Notes under the pieces: model-generated
Told to the model about the DNA's origin: nothing
Databases searched by the model: none
The model's input: the letters and a program-made list of their open reading frames with translations, nothing else
Position numbers and translations under genes: made by a program
Source: a bacterium
GTDB lineage: Bacteria > Margulisbacteria > Marinamargulisbacteria > UBA817 > JABISL01
Direction: 5' to 3'
Length of the DNA: 64,000 bases
Assembly: GCA_018700055.1 (NCBI GenBank)
Contig: JABISL010000035.1
Coordinates: forward strand, 1-64,000
Part shown: positions 7,918 through 15,216 of the stretch, piece after piece
Layout of the letters: each line of letters begins with the position of its first letter
Numbering within the stretch: position 1 is the stretch's first letter

Positions 7918-8961
7918 TTAAACGACCGACTCGTCATTAATCTTTTTTTCAAGTTCTGTGCGTGTTAAAAGACGTTCAATTTTATCGTCTTTTTCTAGTG
8001 CTCTAGCTGCTTTAATGATCTTGAGTTGTGCAATTTCGATATCCGCATCCGACACCTCACCCAATTCTTCAGCTTCATTCTGTATCATTGCCTTATATCT
8101 TTCGGTGATATTAGTATTCAGTTTTTCTGCCATTAATTCACCAGTATTCTGAATGGATTGATACACAGTTCTAACATCTTGTACTTCGTACATAATCGTT
8201 TGAAAATCAATATCAGATACATTGATTAGGTCCTCAAATGTTAAGATTCTCTTTTTGAGCTCTTCAAACATTTGTGGCTGCTCATTTTGGATTTCTTTGA
8301 AGATTTCACTTTTCAATTCCTCAGACATAGTCTCAAATACACTCGCCATTTTATCCAATTGAAGATCTGTCGAATGGGTTTCAATAAGCACGTTATCATT
8401 AAAATATTCGTCTAATGCAAAATGAAGCTTCCATATGACATCCAAACTGGGAACTTCTAAAGTCAAAAGTAAACGCGATATGGTTTTTACTTGTTTGGTA
8501 TCCATCTTGGTCATCAAGCGAGCCATTTTAGACTGAGTCATATAATTCATGAGTAGGGTAATCATTTGAATGCTTTCTTTTTCAAAGAAATTAATGAGAT
8601 CTTCATCGGATAGTCGATCCAAGTAATCAAATAGCCCACCATCACTAGCGCTAACGATCTTATTACGTGTTTTGGCATCAAAGGAGGTCTCTAGTAGATC
8701 ACCTGAAGCAACACGCCCACCAAAAAGAACATCATTCTCCAAGAAGTTATGATAGAACTCGTTAACAGCTGATCGAATTTGATCCTTAGGTATTTGTCGG
8801 ATATTGGAAATAATAAGTAAAACTTCTTTAACAACATGCATTTCCAAATGGGAGATAACATTCGCGGTTACCCCTGGCATCTCAGCCTCCAGAAAAAGCA
8901 ATATTATTGCTGATTTTTCTAAATTATTTTTTTCTATTTTTGCGATTGTCTTTTCTGCCAT
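7918..8961 (-). CDS. fliG: FliG-like rotor/torque protein
   Basis: A 347-residue FliG homologue with all three domains. The N-terminal FliF-binding domain (KSAIILLFLEAEMPGVTANV) covers residues 15-100. A middle domain follows at about 110-200. The C-terminal torque domain begins near residue 215, with LTFEDLINVSDIDFQTIMYEV and VSDADIEIAQLKIIKAARAL, close to the FliG signatures FeDL, REV and VeeAQ. Differences from flagellar FliG are notable: the EHPQ motif that binds FliM reads ESIQ, and the usual LALALKG and NMSKRA segments are VYQSIQN and NITERY. It is therefore a diverged rotor protein. It sits 12 bp after the FliF-like gene and 10 bp before motA. Confidence 0.88.
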   Translation of the reverse strand: MAEKTIAKIEKNNLEKSAIILLFLEAEMPGVTANVISHLEMHVVKEVLLIISNIRQIPKDQIRSAVNEFYHNFLENDVLFGGRVASGDLLETSFDAKTRNKIVSASDGGLFDYLDRLSDEDLINFFEKESIQMITLLMNYMTQSKMARLMTKMDTKQVKTISRLLLTLEVPSLDVIWKLHFALDEYFNDNVLIETHSTDLQLDKMASVFETMSEELKSEIFKEIQNEQPQMFEELKKRILTFEDLINVSDIDFQTIMYEVQDVRTVYQSIQNTGELMAEKLNTNITERYKAMIQNEAEELGEVSDADIEIAQLKIIKAARALEKDDKIERLLTRTELEKKINDESVV

Positions 8962-8973
8962 GAGATACCCTCC

Positions 8974-9939
8974 TTACTCGTCTATTTCAACCCACTGCAT
9001 GATACGCTTTGCAAAATCATGCGGGTGGCTCTTTGCGAAATCAGTGATAATTAACTTTCGACGGTTATATTCCGTATCTTTTTTGCGTTGAGCTTCACGT
9101 TCTTTTCGCTCACGGAACTGTTTTAGCCGATCTAATATTCGATTTCTATATAGTCGTACTAATTTGATTAATACGTAGATCGTCGCGACACAAGAAACAA
9201 ATACGAGAATGCTGAGTACAGCTAAAAGCGGGATTCGATTGGGCGAGTTATTAATGGATCGGAAGGTATTCGCAACAACCCCCTGACTTGAAATAGGATA
9301 GATGGTTACGACAAATTCATCGTTTCTTTCATCTTCAAAACTAGCGGCATTCTTGACCAGCTTTTCAAGCAAAGTCATATCCAACTCATCTTTATTAACA
9401 CGTTTCTCATCAATTAAAAGGCTGATAATTAACTTGTCAATTTTGTGTACAGGGGTTTCCACACGTGATTTAACTTGATTATAGTAAATAACATCGTTCT
9501 CTTGTTCGATAGTATTAAAGGGCTTACTCGGCTTTACATCCCCTGCAAGAGTGTTCGAGGTTGGAAATCCAGGTAAATTCTTAGACCCAACATTACGAGG
9601 CAGACCCGGCATACTTCCAAAGAGACCGGGCTTTTGTTTTTTTTCGGTGTAGCTTTGAGTAACTTTGAGAGGTTCCAGTGTAACCTTTTCAACTTCCTCA
9701 TGCTCTTGATTAAACATGACTTGAACAGTTAGGTGATAATTTTTCTCTCCGATTAATTTATTAAGAATAGACGTGATATTAGTATGTATTTTTGTTTCTG
9801 TGATTTTCCTGATTTGCATACTCGAATCTTGTGGAACATCAGGTGTCTGAGTTAGTTTATGGAACACAAACAAAGAGATACTAATAACCCCTAAAAGTAC
9901 TATTGTTCGAAGAACTATCATTTTCTTTGACTGGAACAT
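8974..9939 (-). CDS. Reduced FliF-like membrane ring protein
   Basis: A 321-residue protein resembling only the C-terminal part of FliF (usually about 550). There are two membrane helices, at residues 8-26 and 236-260. Between them an RBM3-like region (YHLTVQVMFNQEHEEVEKVT and NQVKSRVETPVHKIDKLIIS) is split by a Gly/Pro/Asn-rich insert at about 100-140, as in FliF. The cytoplasmic tail is basic, then ends with ITDFAKSHPHDFAKRIMQWV, matching the FliF tail that docks onto FliG. The two N-terminal ring-building domains (RBM1, RBM2) are absent. ATG 939-side start has a strong AAGGAGGG 10 nt upstream (9950-9957). First gene of the motor operon. Confidence 0.75.
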   Translation of the reverse strand: MFQSKKMIVLRTIVLLGVISISLFVFHKLTQTPDVPQDSSMQIRKITETKIHTNITSILNKLIGEKNYHLTVQVMFNQEHEEVEKVTLEPLKVTQSYTEKKQKPGLFGSMPGLPRNVGSKNLPGFPTSNTLAGDVKPSKPFNTIEQENDVIYYNQVKSRVETPVHKIDKLIISLLIDEKRVNKDELDMTLLEKLVKNAASFEDERNDEFVVTIYPISSQGVVANTFRSINNSPNRIPLLAVLSILVFVSCVATIYVLIKLVRLYRNRILDRLKQFRERKEREAQRKKDTEYNRRKLIITDFAKSHPHDFAKRIMQWVEIDE

Positions 9940-9949
9940 AATTGCTAAA

Positions 9950-9957
9950 CCCTCCTT
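9950..9957 (-). promoter_or_regulatory. Strong ribosome binding site of the fliF-like gene
   Basis: On the minus strand this octamer reads AAGGAGGG, 10 nt before ATG 9939. It is a near-perfect Shine-Dalgarno sequence, in contrast to the many leaderless-looking starts elsewhere in the window. Confidence 0.8.
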
Positions 9958-9970
9958 CTTTACATAATGC

Positions 9971-9998
9971 TTATCGATGCCAAAAGACTATATCTTTA
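9971..9998 (-). promoter_or_regulatory. Candidate sigma-28-type promoter of the motor operon
   Basis: Reading the minus strand, TAAAGATA (9991-9998), a 12-nt spacer, and ATCGATAA (9971-9978) resemble the FliA/sigma-28 consensus TAAAGTTT-N11-GCCGATAA. The CGATAA core is intact, but the spacing is one base long and the leading GC is AT. Initiation near 9964 would leave a short leader containing the strong RBS. Sigma-28 classically drives motility genes, which fits the operon. This is a pattern match only. Confidence 0.35.
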
Positions 9999-9999
9999 G

Positions 10000-10005
10000 T
10001 ATTAT
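10000..10005 (+). promoter_or_regulatory. Leaderless-type -10 of cmoB
   Basis: TATTAT ends 8 nt before ATG 10014, with no Shine-Dalgarno between. Initiation would fall at or next to the start codon. Confidence 0.4.
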
Positions 10006-10013
10006 TACGGCTT

Positions 10014-10940
10014 ATGATTCAAGCATTTCACAGAGCTTATCGACCAAAGTTCAAAAAAACTTTAGCAGGGACACTCGGACAACGATTTGAGTCTCAATTA
10101 AAATCATTGCCACACGCAAGTAATACGCTGCATCCAAATAAAGAAGGGTGGGTAACGATTCTTAACGATAAAGAAATAGATGAGTCTCTCAAAACAAGCT
10201 ATTTGAATTGCGCAAACGCATTTAAACCATGGCGGAAAGGGCCATTCCAGGTTAACGACATAAGAATAGACTCCGAATGGAACTCTGATTTAAAGTGGAA
10301 TCGACTAGTCAAACATATCTCGATAAAAGGCAAAAAGTTATTAGATGTGGGATGTGGTAACGGGTATTATATGCTGCGAGCTCTAGAATATGACCCATAT
10401 GCTGTTATTGGGATTGATCCAAGCGTCTTGTACTGGGCGCAATACAAGTTCCTTACACACGGATTAACAGTCCCCCCGCCAGAGTTCTATATGTGCACCC
10501 TAGAGGAGCTATATCCCTATTCCAAATCAAACTTTGACACCGTTCTATGTTTGGGCGTTTTATATCATCGACGCTCACCTTTGGATACGCTCAAACAACT
10601 AAACCATGTATTACGAGCAAATGGAGAACTTATATTGGAAACATTGGTAATTCCTGGTGAGGACGCCATCGCATTAAGCCCAAAAGATCGATATGCACAA
10701 ATGAACAACATAAGCTTTATTCCTACAGTTAAATGTTTGATTCATTGGCTAGAAAAAACAGGATTTGCTAAGCCCGAGGTAATTTCGATAGATAGAACAA
10801 CTGAAGAGGAGCAACGAACAACGGGTTGGAGTAACCCTGTTTCCCTAAATGCATTCTTAGATCCACAAGACTCAGACAAAACGATAGAAGGGTACCCGGC
10901 CCCCATTCGCTGCTGTATTAAGGTGAAGAAAAAGTCTTAG
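10014..10940 (+). CDS. cmoB: CmoB, tRNA U34 carboxymethyltransferase
   Basis: Transfers a carboxymethyl group from carboxy-SAM to 5-hydroxyuridine at tRNA wobble position 34, giving cmo5U. The 308-residue protein has the CmoB signature WRKGPFQVNDIRIDSEWNSD, then the Rossmann SAM site LLDVGCGNGYYMLRALE and IGIDPSVLYWAQ, then VLYHRRSPLDTLKQL and ETLVIPGED. I chose ATG 10014 over an upstream in-frame TTG at 9942, because family alignment starts near there and a -10 hexamer lies just before it. No cmoA is in the window. The 3' end overlaps the convergent gene by 23 bp. Confidence 0.93.
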   Translation: MIQAFHRAYRPKFKKTLAGTLGQRFESQLKSLPHASNTLHPNKEGWVTILNDKEIDESLKTSYLNCANAFKPWRKGPFQVNDIRIDSEWNSDLKWNRLVKHISIKGKKLLDVGCGNGYYMLRALEYDPYAVIGIDPSVLYWAQYKFLTHGLTVPPPEFYMCTLEELYPYSKSNFDTVLCLGVLYHRRSPLDTLKQLNHVLRANGELILETLVIPGEDAIALSPKDRYAQMNNISFIPTVKCLIHWLEKTGFAKPEVISIDRTTEEEQRTTGWSNPVSLNAFLDPQDSDKTIEGYPAPIRCCIKVKKKS

Positions 10941-11829
10941 CGTGATCATTTAAGAGGTGAAGTTGTTGCCAGTCTCTGAAACGGGGAATAATCATTCCTG
11001 ATAAAAGTTCATCTATATTTGCGGTATCCATATCAACCAATCCATCGACGATCGGGTTTTCTTCCCAAAATGATACAGACCAATAGCCTTTTCGTATCTC
11101 TTCAAACCCTTCATTATCAAAAAAATTAATAGACGGCGTTCGTGCCAGCCAAAAAAAACATTCCAGACCGGTTCTTCCACCAATAAAAAGATCTGCTCGT
11201 TGTCCCATCGCCAAAATGGATCTAAACCCAAATTTTTCCAAGAATTTCTCTTTAACAACATACGTATTAGGCCTAGATAAGTCCACCTCAATAGAGGCGT
11301 TATCTGTAATGGCGATTATGACAGCTTCATCTTTCATAGACGCACAACTCTGAATAAGAGAATACAATGACTCAATCAGTTCAGAGCATGCATCAAAATG
11401 CATCACAATAACGAATTTTTGGCTTAACCCAAACTTTCGCCAAATTTTCTCTGCCAATGTGTAGTCATCTTTCACAAAACACTCGTCTAGGATCGATTGA
11501 TAATGTCGAGGCGACACCAAGCCACCATTTCGCCTTGCAACACGGCTGGCATCCCAACGTTCCCCTTTAGGAACAAGGCTAAAAGGGTGAAGAGCATCAA
11601 TGAAAGGAATATTAGATAAATAATCCTTAACTTCATTCACTTGTCTATCAGAGTCTTTATAGTAAAGCACCAAATCAGTAGTAGGGTGGTCCGCCTTAAA
11701 TTGCTTCAAAAAAGGAAGGATAAGTAATGCTTCTCGAAACCCACCAGCCAATTGGATCTCCTTACGCCGCGTTATCCAAACCACAACTCTAAGTGAATAC
11801 AACTTAGAGACAAGCCACTCAGAGCCCAT
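10918..11829 (-). CDS. GT-B-type glycosyltransferase-like protein (heptosyltransferase/GT9 resemblance)
   Basis: Weakly recognised. In the 303-residue form, GGFREALLILPFLKQFKADH near residue 30 resembles the N-terminal acceptor lobe of GT9 enzymes (a GD-x-lltlPalralk pattern). RSILAMGQRADLFIGGRTGL followed by ECFFWLARTPSINFFD resembles the donor lobe (ADLxIGxxSGxxHxA...PxIxlfg). No signal peptide. The start is unsure: a TTG at 11904 would give 328 residues and a 26-bp overlap with the upstream membrane glycosyltransferase, while ATG 11829 fits the domain start better. Its neighbour suggests a role in a cell-surface glycan. The substrate is unknown. Confidence 0.5.
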   Translation of the reverse strand: MGSEWLVSKLYSLRVVVWITRRKEIQLAGGFREALLILPFLKQFKADHPTTDLVLYYKDSDRQVNEVKDYLSNIPFIDALHPFSLVPKGERWDASRVARRNGGLVSPRHYQSILDECFVKDDYTLAEKIWRKFGLSQKFVIVMHFDACSELIESLYSLIQSCASMKDEAVIIAITDNASIEVDLSRPNTYVVKEKFLEKFGFRSILAMGQRADLFIGGRTGLECFFWLARTPSINFFDNEGFEEIRKGYWSVSFWEENPIVDGLVDMDTANIDELLSGMIIPRFRDWQQLHLLNDHAKTFSSP

Positions 11830-11878
11830 ACGTAACCATAATTTAATTTGAATCGGTGTCCCCAAAATAACCTCAGTC

Positions 11879-13414
11879 TTATCTGCTAAACGTATAATAT
11901 ACAAAATTCGGAGACTGTTTATACAATCTCATAGTTCGAATTTTATAGCGTCGTCTGAAATAGTCCAAGCCATTTTTTCTTTCCTGACGTGAAGCCAATA
12001 CAACAATAACATCCTGTTTAGGATTTAGCCGTCGTAAGTTGGCGGCGTTTTGGACGCCTAAGTGTCGATTTGTTTTGCGATATATCCGGTCCGAATACAA
12101 CTTGATATTGGGTCCTGACCACCAATCAACAGCCCCACTAGAATCATTTTCAGCATAAACGATACGACGATTGATTGTGCGAATCACATTGATGTCTTCA
12201 GCTTGACCAACACTCGCCTCACGAATAGATAACATACTCTTGTATGCGTTAAACCCAGTTAGTAATACGACTGGAATGATCACTGATACGCCTAGTAGCT
12301 GTAGGTGCCTACCAAACCAAACCTTTTGTTTTAAGTTAATTAGAATGGCGCCAATTAGTAACACATACGCCACGGCAATATAAGCCTGCGAATAGATATA
12401 AATAAAACTTAAATTCTTAAAGACGATGACATAGAAAAAGCCCATCGAAAACACGACCAACGCGCCTAAAGCAAGTACGTTATTAACAAATATCCGTGCC
12501 CCAACCATATAGATTGCAAACATACAAAAAACCGCAATATTAATCTGTCCAAAGTTAAAATCCAAGAACAGGAACTGTTTATATAACCAGCCCCAAAAAC
12601 TCAGATCCGACATTCCCCCGCTAATTCGAAGTGCCGCCTGACTTAATAGCGGCGAGAGGGTAAGTCCATTAAGCAGATAGAGAAGAACGCCATTTATAGC
12701 GATTGATATAGACGCGATGCCTACTAACTCGAGAGGTAGCCGCTTATACTCCGGCACCTTACGCTTGACCCAAATAAAAAGCAATAACGCTCCAGCCGCA
12801 ATATATGCAGGCCAGTCGGTATGAAACGAAAGAAAAAAGAACCCCCACAATCCATAGCGATATACTTTGTGAAATTTAAGATGGGCAAAACAATAGATAC
12901 AGGCCAAGACGATCAATTCGGTTAGATGAAAGTACTTCCACACATCCTGATACACAACATTAACAGGGTTCAATGCGTACAAAAGGGTCAAAAACCAACT
13001 GGCATAAATACTTTTTGTAGCTGTCACCAACAAGGCGAATATTAATACTGATACGCCCATACTAATAATGAGTGAAAATACACGTGGAACCCAGTCAGAG
13101 TAGCCACAAACCATTGTAAACCACTTGAAAAGAACAGGGGACAATAGGGGGTGGTTCGCATAATAATCGACCCCAGTCACTTTTCCAGACTTAGAGTAAG
13201 TGTATTCAGCGACGCCTAACAATTTGCCAGGTGCAGAAAAAGTCGAATCATTACTATGAAGTGCATGAGTAAGAAACTTCGCATTATCGAAGTAATAATG
13301 AAGGCGACCATCTAAAAATGGTTCCCCGATTCGACTGTGAGAGATAAATAACTGCATCGCCAAAATAATGAAGACGAGCATAAGGTTTCTGGGATGTTTG
13401 AATAAATCCAGCAT
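11879..13414 (-). CDS. Polytopic membrane glycosyltransferase (GT39/GT83-like, GT-C fold)
   Basis: A 511-residue integral membrane protein with about 11 hydrophobic helices, followed by a soluble C-terminal region from about residue 400. After the first helix, the luminal segment SRIGEPFLDGRLHYYFDNAK places acidic residues where PMT/ArnT-type enzymes have their catalytic Asp. The later YANHPLLSPVLFKWFTMVCG matches the HPPl segment typical of this superfamily. It likely transfers a sugar from a polyprenyl-phosphate donor at the outer face of the inner membrane. Coding-strand CTGGAG before ATG 13414 is a modest RBS. Divergent from pth across 77 bp. Confidence 0.75.
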   Translation of the reverse strand: MLDLFKHPRNLMLVFIILAMQLFISHSRIGEPFLDGRLHYYFDNAKFLTHALHSNDSTFSAPGKLLGVAEYTYSKSGKVTGVDYYANHPLLSPVLFKWFTMVCGYSDWVPRVFSLIISMGVSVLIFALLVTATKSIYASWFLTLLYALNPVNVVYQDVWKYFHLTELIVLACIYCFAHLKFHKVYRYGLWGFFFLSFHTDWPAYIAAGALLLFIWVKRKVPEYKRLPLELVGIASISIAINGVLLYLLNGLTLSPLLSQAALRISGGMSDLSFWGWLYKQFLFLDFNFGQINIAVFCMFAIYMVGARIFVNNVLALGALVVFSMGFFYVIVFKNLSFIYIYSQAYIAVAYVLLIGAILINLKQKVWFGRHLQLLGVSVIIPVVLLTGFNAYKSMLSIREASVGQAEDINVIRTINRRIVYAENDSSGAVDWWSGPNIKLYSDRIYRKTNRHLGVQNAANLRRLNPKQDVIVVLASRQERKNGLDYFRRRYKIRTMRLYKQSPNFVYYTFSR

Positions 13415-13478
13415 GAGGGCTCCAGCGCATAGTATTATGAAAAACTGTAGAATTATAGCACAAAACCGTGTTCATTGT

Positions 13479-13484
13479 TACACT
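13479..13484 (+). promoter_or_regulatory. Leaderless-type -10 of pth
   Basis: TACACT ends 7 nt before ATG 13492. There is no ribosome binding site in between. A weaker match than the others. Confidence 0.3.
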
Positions 13485-13491
13485 TGTAGGC

Positions 13492-14055
13492 ATGAAGTTA
13501 GTTATTGGTTTAGGCAATCCGGGAAATGATTACAAACATACGCGCCATAATATAGGGTTCATGGCTCTTGATACATTTATATCAGAAAATGGGCTGTCGG
13601 AATCCGGTCACAAGTTCAAGTCACAAGTATTTAAGGGGACAGTGGCTAACGAAACTATTATCGGTATCAAACCTGAAACCTTTATGAACCTATCAGGTGA
13701 GGCCGTACAGGCGTTTGCACAGTTCTACAAAGTCCCAATAAATAATATATTAGTCACCTATGATGACTTCGAACTGGATTATGGCCAAATACGTATTCGA
13801 AAAAAAGGAAGCGCTGGAACCCATAATGGAATGAAATCCATTATTCAGCTATTGAATAGTACTGATTGTCCGAGAATGCGATTGGGAATTGGCCCAAAGC
13901 CTGAGCTATATGAAACAAAAGACTTTGTTTTAAGCAATTTTACGGACAAAGAGATGGTAGAGATTGCACTGATCACAAAGAATGCGTCTGATGCCATTGT
14001 TTCTTGGATAGAAGATGGCATTGATCGATGCATGAACAAATATAACGGCCAATAG
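13492..14055 (+). CDS. pth: Peptidyl-tRNA hydrolase
   Basis: Releases peptidyl groups from prematurely dropped tRNAs, an essential recycling step. The 187-residue protein starts MKLVIGLGNPGNDYKHTRHN, carrying the catalytic His (H in TRHNIGF). It has TFMNLSGEAV, the catalytic Asp region TYDDFELDYG, and GSAGTHNGMKSI. I chose ATG 13492 over a GTG eight codons upstream because the family starts at MKLxxGLGNPG. No ribosome binding site, consistent with the leaderless-type -10. A stretch of about 390 bp without a gene follows. Confidence 0.96.
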   Translation: MKLVIGLGNPGNDYKHTRHNIGFMALDTFISENGLSESGHKFKSQVFKGTVANETIIGIKPETFMNLSGEAVQAFAQFYKVPINNILVTYDDFELDYGQIRIRKKGSAGTHNGMKSIIQLLNSTDCPRMRLGIGPKPELYETKDFVLSNFTDKEMVEIALITKNASDAIVSWIEDGIDRCMNKYNGQ

Positions 14056-14084
14056 TCCCCCACCAAAACATCTAAATAACGTCG

Positions 14085-14100
14085 CATAATATATATTATG
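14085..14100. repeat. 16-bp perfect AT palindrome
   Basis: CATAATATATATTATG is its own reverse complement. It lies 30 bp after the pth stop codon. It could form a small cruciform, serve as a binding site for a dimeric protein, or be an A/T-rich coincidence. Confidence 0.7.
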
Positions 14101-14196
14101 TAATACAGCGGGTAGAGAATACATCAAGAGACCTATACATACAAAGTTATGTAGTTATACGAAACAAACTGTCGAACAGCTACTTAACATAATATA

Positions 14197-14236
14197 GATC
14201 CCATTATGTCAAAACTTGTGATGACATAATGGGATC
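14197..14236. repeat. 15-bp perfect inverted repeat with 10-nt loop
   Basis: GATCCCATTATGTCA (14197-14211) is followed after 10 nt by its exact reverse complement (14222-14236). A chance 15/15 match at this distance is very unlikely. There is no T-run after it, so it is not a normal intrinsic terminator. It lies just upstream of the candidate structured RNA and may be its 5' hairpin, an operator, or a small mobile-element relic. Confidence 0.8.
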
Positions 14237-14239
14237 GGT

Positions 14240-14400
14240 AACCACTATCAGCTACCCTACCTGAGTCCCAACAAACTATAGTTGAGTAGTGAATGTAATC
14301 AAACTTGCTGAATAGGCTTGATGTAAGGGCCATCTAAGACAAGGCGCATGTAATCGCAAGCAAGTGTTGGTCAAAATCCCTAATTGGGAGTTTTTTTTGG
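14240..14400 (+). ncRNA. Candidate structured small RNA
   Basis: A non-coding stretch with nested pairing ability on the plus strand. CACTA (14243-14247) pairs with TAGTG (14287-14291) and encloses CAAC/GTTG (14269-14272, 14281-14284). CCAAC (14268-14272) may alternatively pair with GTTGG (14366-14370). ACTTGCT (14303-14309) pairs with AGCAAGT (14359-14365), enclosing the hairpin CTTGATG/CATC-t-AAG (14317-14323, 14331-14338) and GCG/CGC (14344-14346, 14355-14357). A terminator follows at once. I do not recognise the family; it does not look like tmRNA, SRP RNA, RNase P RNA or a tRNA. Folding was done by eye. Confidence 0.35.
14373..14398 (+). terminator. Intrinsic terminator
   Basis: AAAATCCC, loop TAATT, GGGA, a bulged G, then eight T. 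The short GC stem plus A/T extension and T8 run suits Rho-independent termination of the candidate RNA, or of pth, on the plus strand. Confidence 0.5.
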
Positions 14401-14446
14401 CGAGGCAAAAATTATGTAACCGATTATGTCTAAACCCGACGACTCG

Positions 14447-14692
14447 TCAAATGAGCTGATTAAACAATTTGGCCAGTTCTTTGAATTCAACAGACCTTTG
14501 ACACAATTGCTTGCCTTCTCGAATACACTTGGCTGCCTTCTGACTCTTAGAGAGCTTGAGATAACATGCTGCTGCATGATAAAGAACGACAGGGTGAGTC
14601 GATTGATCAACGAGCATGTCAAAAACAGATTCCGAAGCTTGAGGCCCTTCAATTTTTTCTAATGCTCGAGCATACCCTAAACTTGAAGCCAT
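14447..14692 (-). CDS. Small TPR-like helical protein, function unknown
   Basis: An 81-residue alpha-helical protein. VLYHAAACYLKLSKSQKAAK and the preceding ASESVFDMLVDQSTHP look like one and a half tetratricopeptide-type helical hairpins. It overlaps the upstream 186-residue gene by 44 bp in another frame, longer than a usual coupling overlap. Removing one A from a run of four near 14697 would join the two into one protein of about 253 residues, so this may be the C-terminal half of a frameshifted gene. Small TPR-like proteins also serve as secretion chaperones, but no secretion apparatus is seen nearby. Confidence 0.5.
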   Translation of the reverse strand: MASSLGYARALEKIEGPQASESVFDMLVDQSTHPVVLYHAAACYLKLSKSQKAAKCIREGKQLCQRSVEFKELAKLFNQLI

Positions 14693-15209
14693 TTGTTTTG
14701 GAAAAATAAATAAGTGCCTGAAACATTAATTTGGAACGCCGAACACGATCATGATTCTGTGAATTAAATTCATTCTCAGATAACTGTACGAGTTCATTAT
14801 GGTGAAGATTAAAGTTGACCTGTGAAAGGTTATCTATCCATTTAGGAACCAAATTGGGGGGCAATTTTCCAAAAGATTCCATAATGAGCAATCGCCCTAA
14901 TGCCAAGTCAGGATCACAGTCAACGGGCTGAATCACATTACCGATAATCTCATTTAATCTTCGCCTCATACTCGGGGTAGGCATCACAGCATAAAAAAGT
15001 TCAAGCCCCTCAACTGCATTACTAGCGGAGAGAATACTTTCATCGGCCATGTTTGTTATCATACCCGTCTCAATAGTCTCGTTAAATGATCGTTGATGAG
15101 TAGTAAAAAAAGCATCAAACGCTCTTGTCGCAAACTCATCTGCGAGCCGATCAACTTCTCGTGTACGCATCTCTGATGAATCAAAGGTAATGCTCGGCAT
15201 TGGTTTCAT
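14649..15209 (-). CDS. Unknown helical protein, 186 aa
   Basis: Not recognised. No signal peptide or membrane helix. It is mostly predicted helical, with acidic/polar composition and a helix-rich centre (LALGRLLIMESFGKLPPNLV). The C-terminus FKFRVCSSIRKN reads like out-of-frame sequence, whereas the other frame continues a helical repeat, hence the frameshift suspicion noted for the next gene. It starts only 7 bp after the Gly/Ala-rich small protein gene, so the two are likely co-transcribed. Part of an accessory cluster of unknown proteins. Confidence 0.5.
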   Translation of the reverse strand: MKPMPSITFDSSEMRTREVDRLADEFATRAFDAFFTTHQRSFNETIETGMITNMADESILSASNAVEGLELFYAVMPTPSMRRRLNEIIGNVIQPVDCDPDLALGRLLIMESFGKLPPNLVPKWIDNLSQVNFNLHHNELVQLSENEFNSQNHDRVRRSKLMFQALIYFSKTNGFKFRVCSSIRKN

Positions 15210-15216
15210 TTGATTA

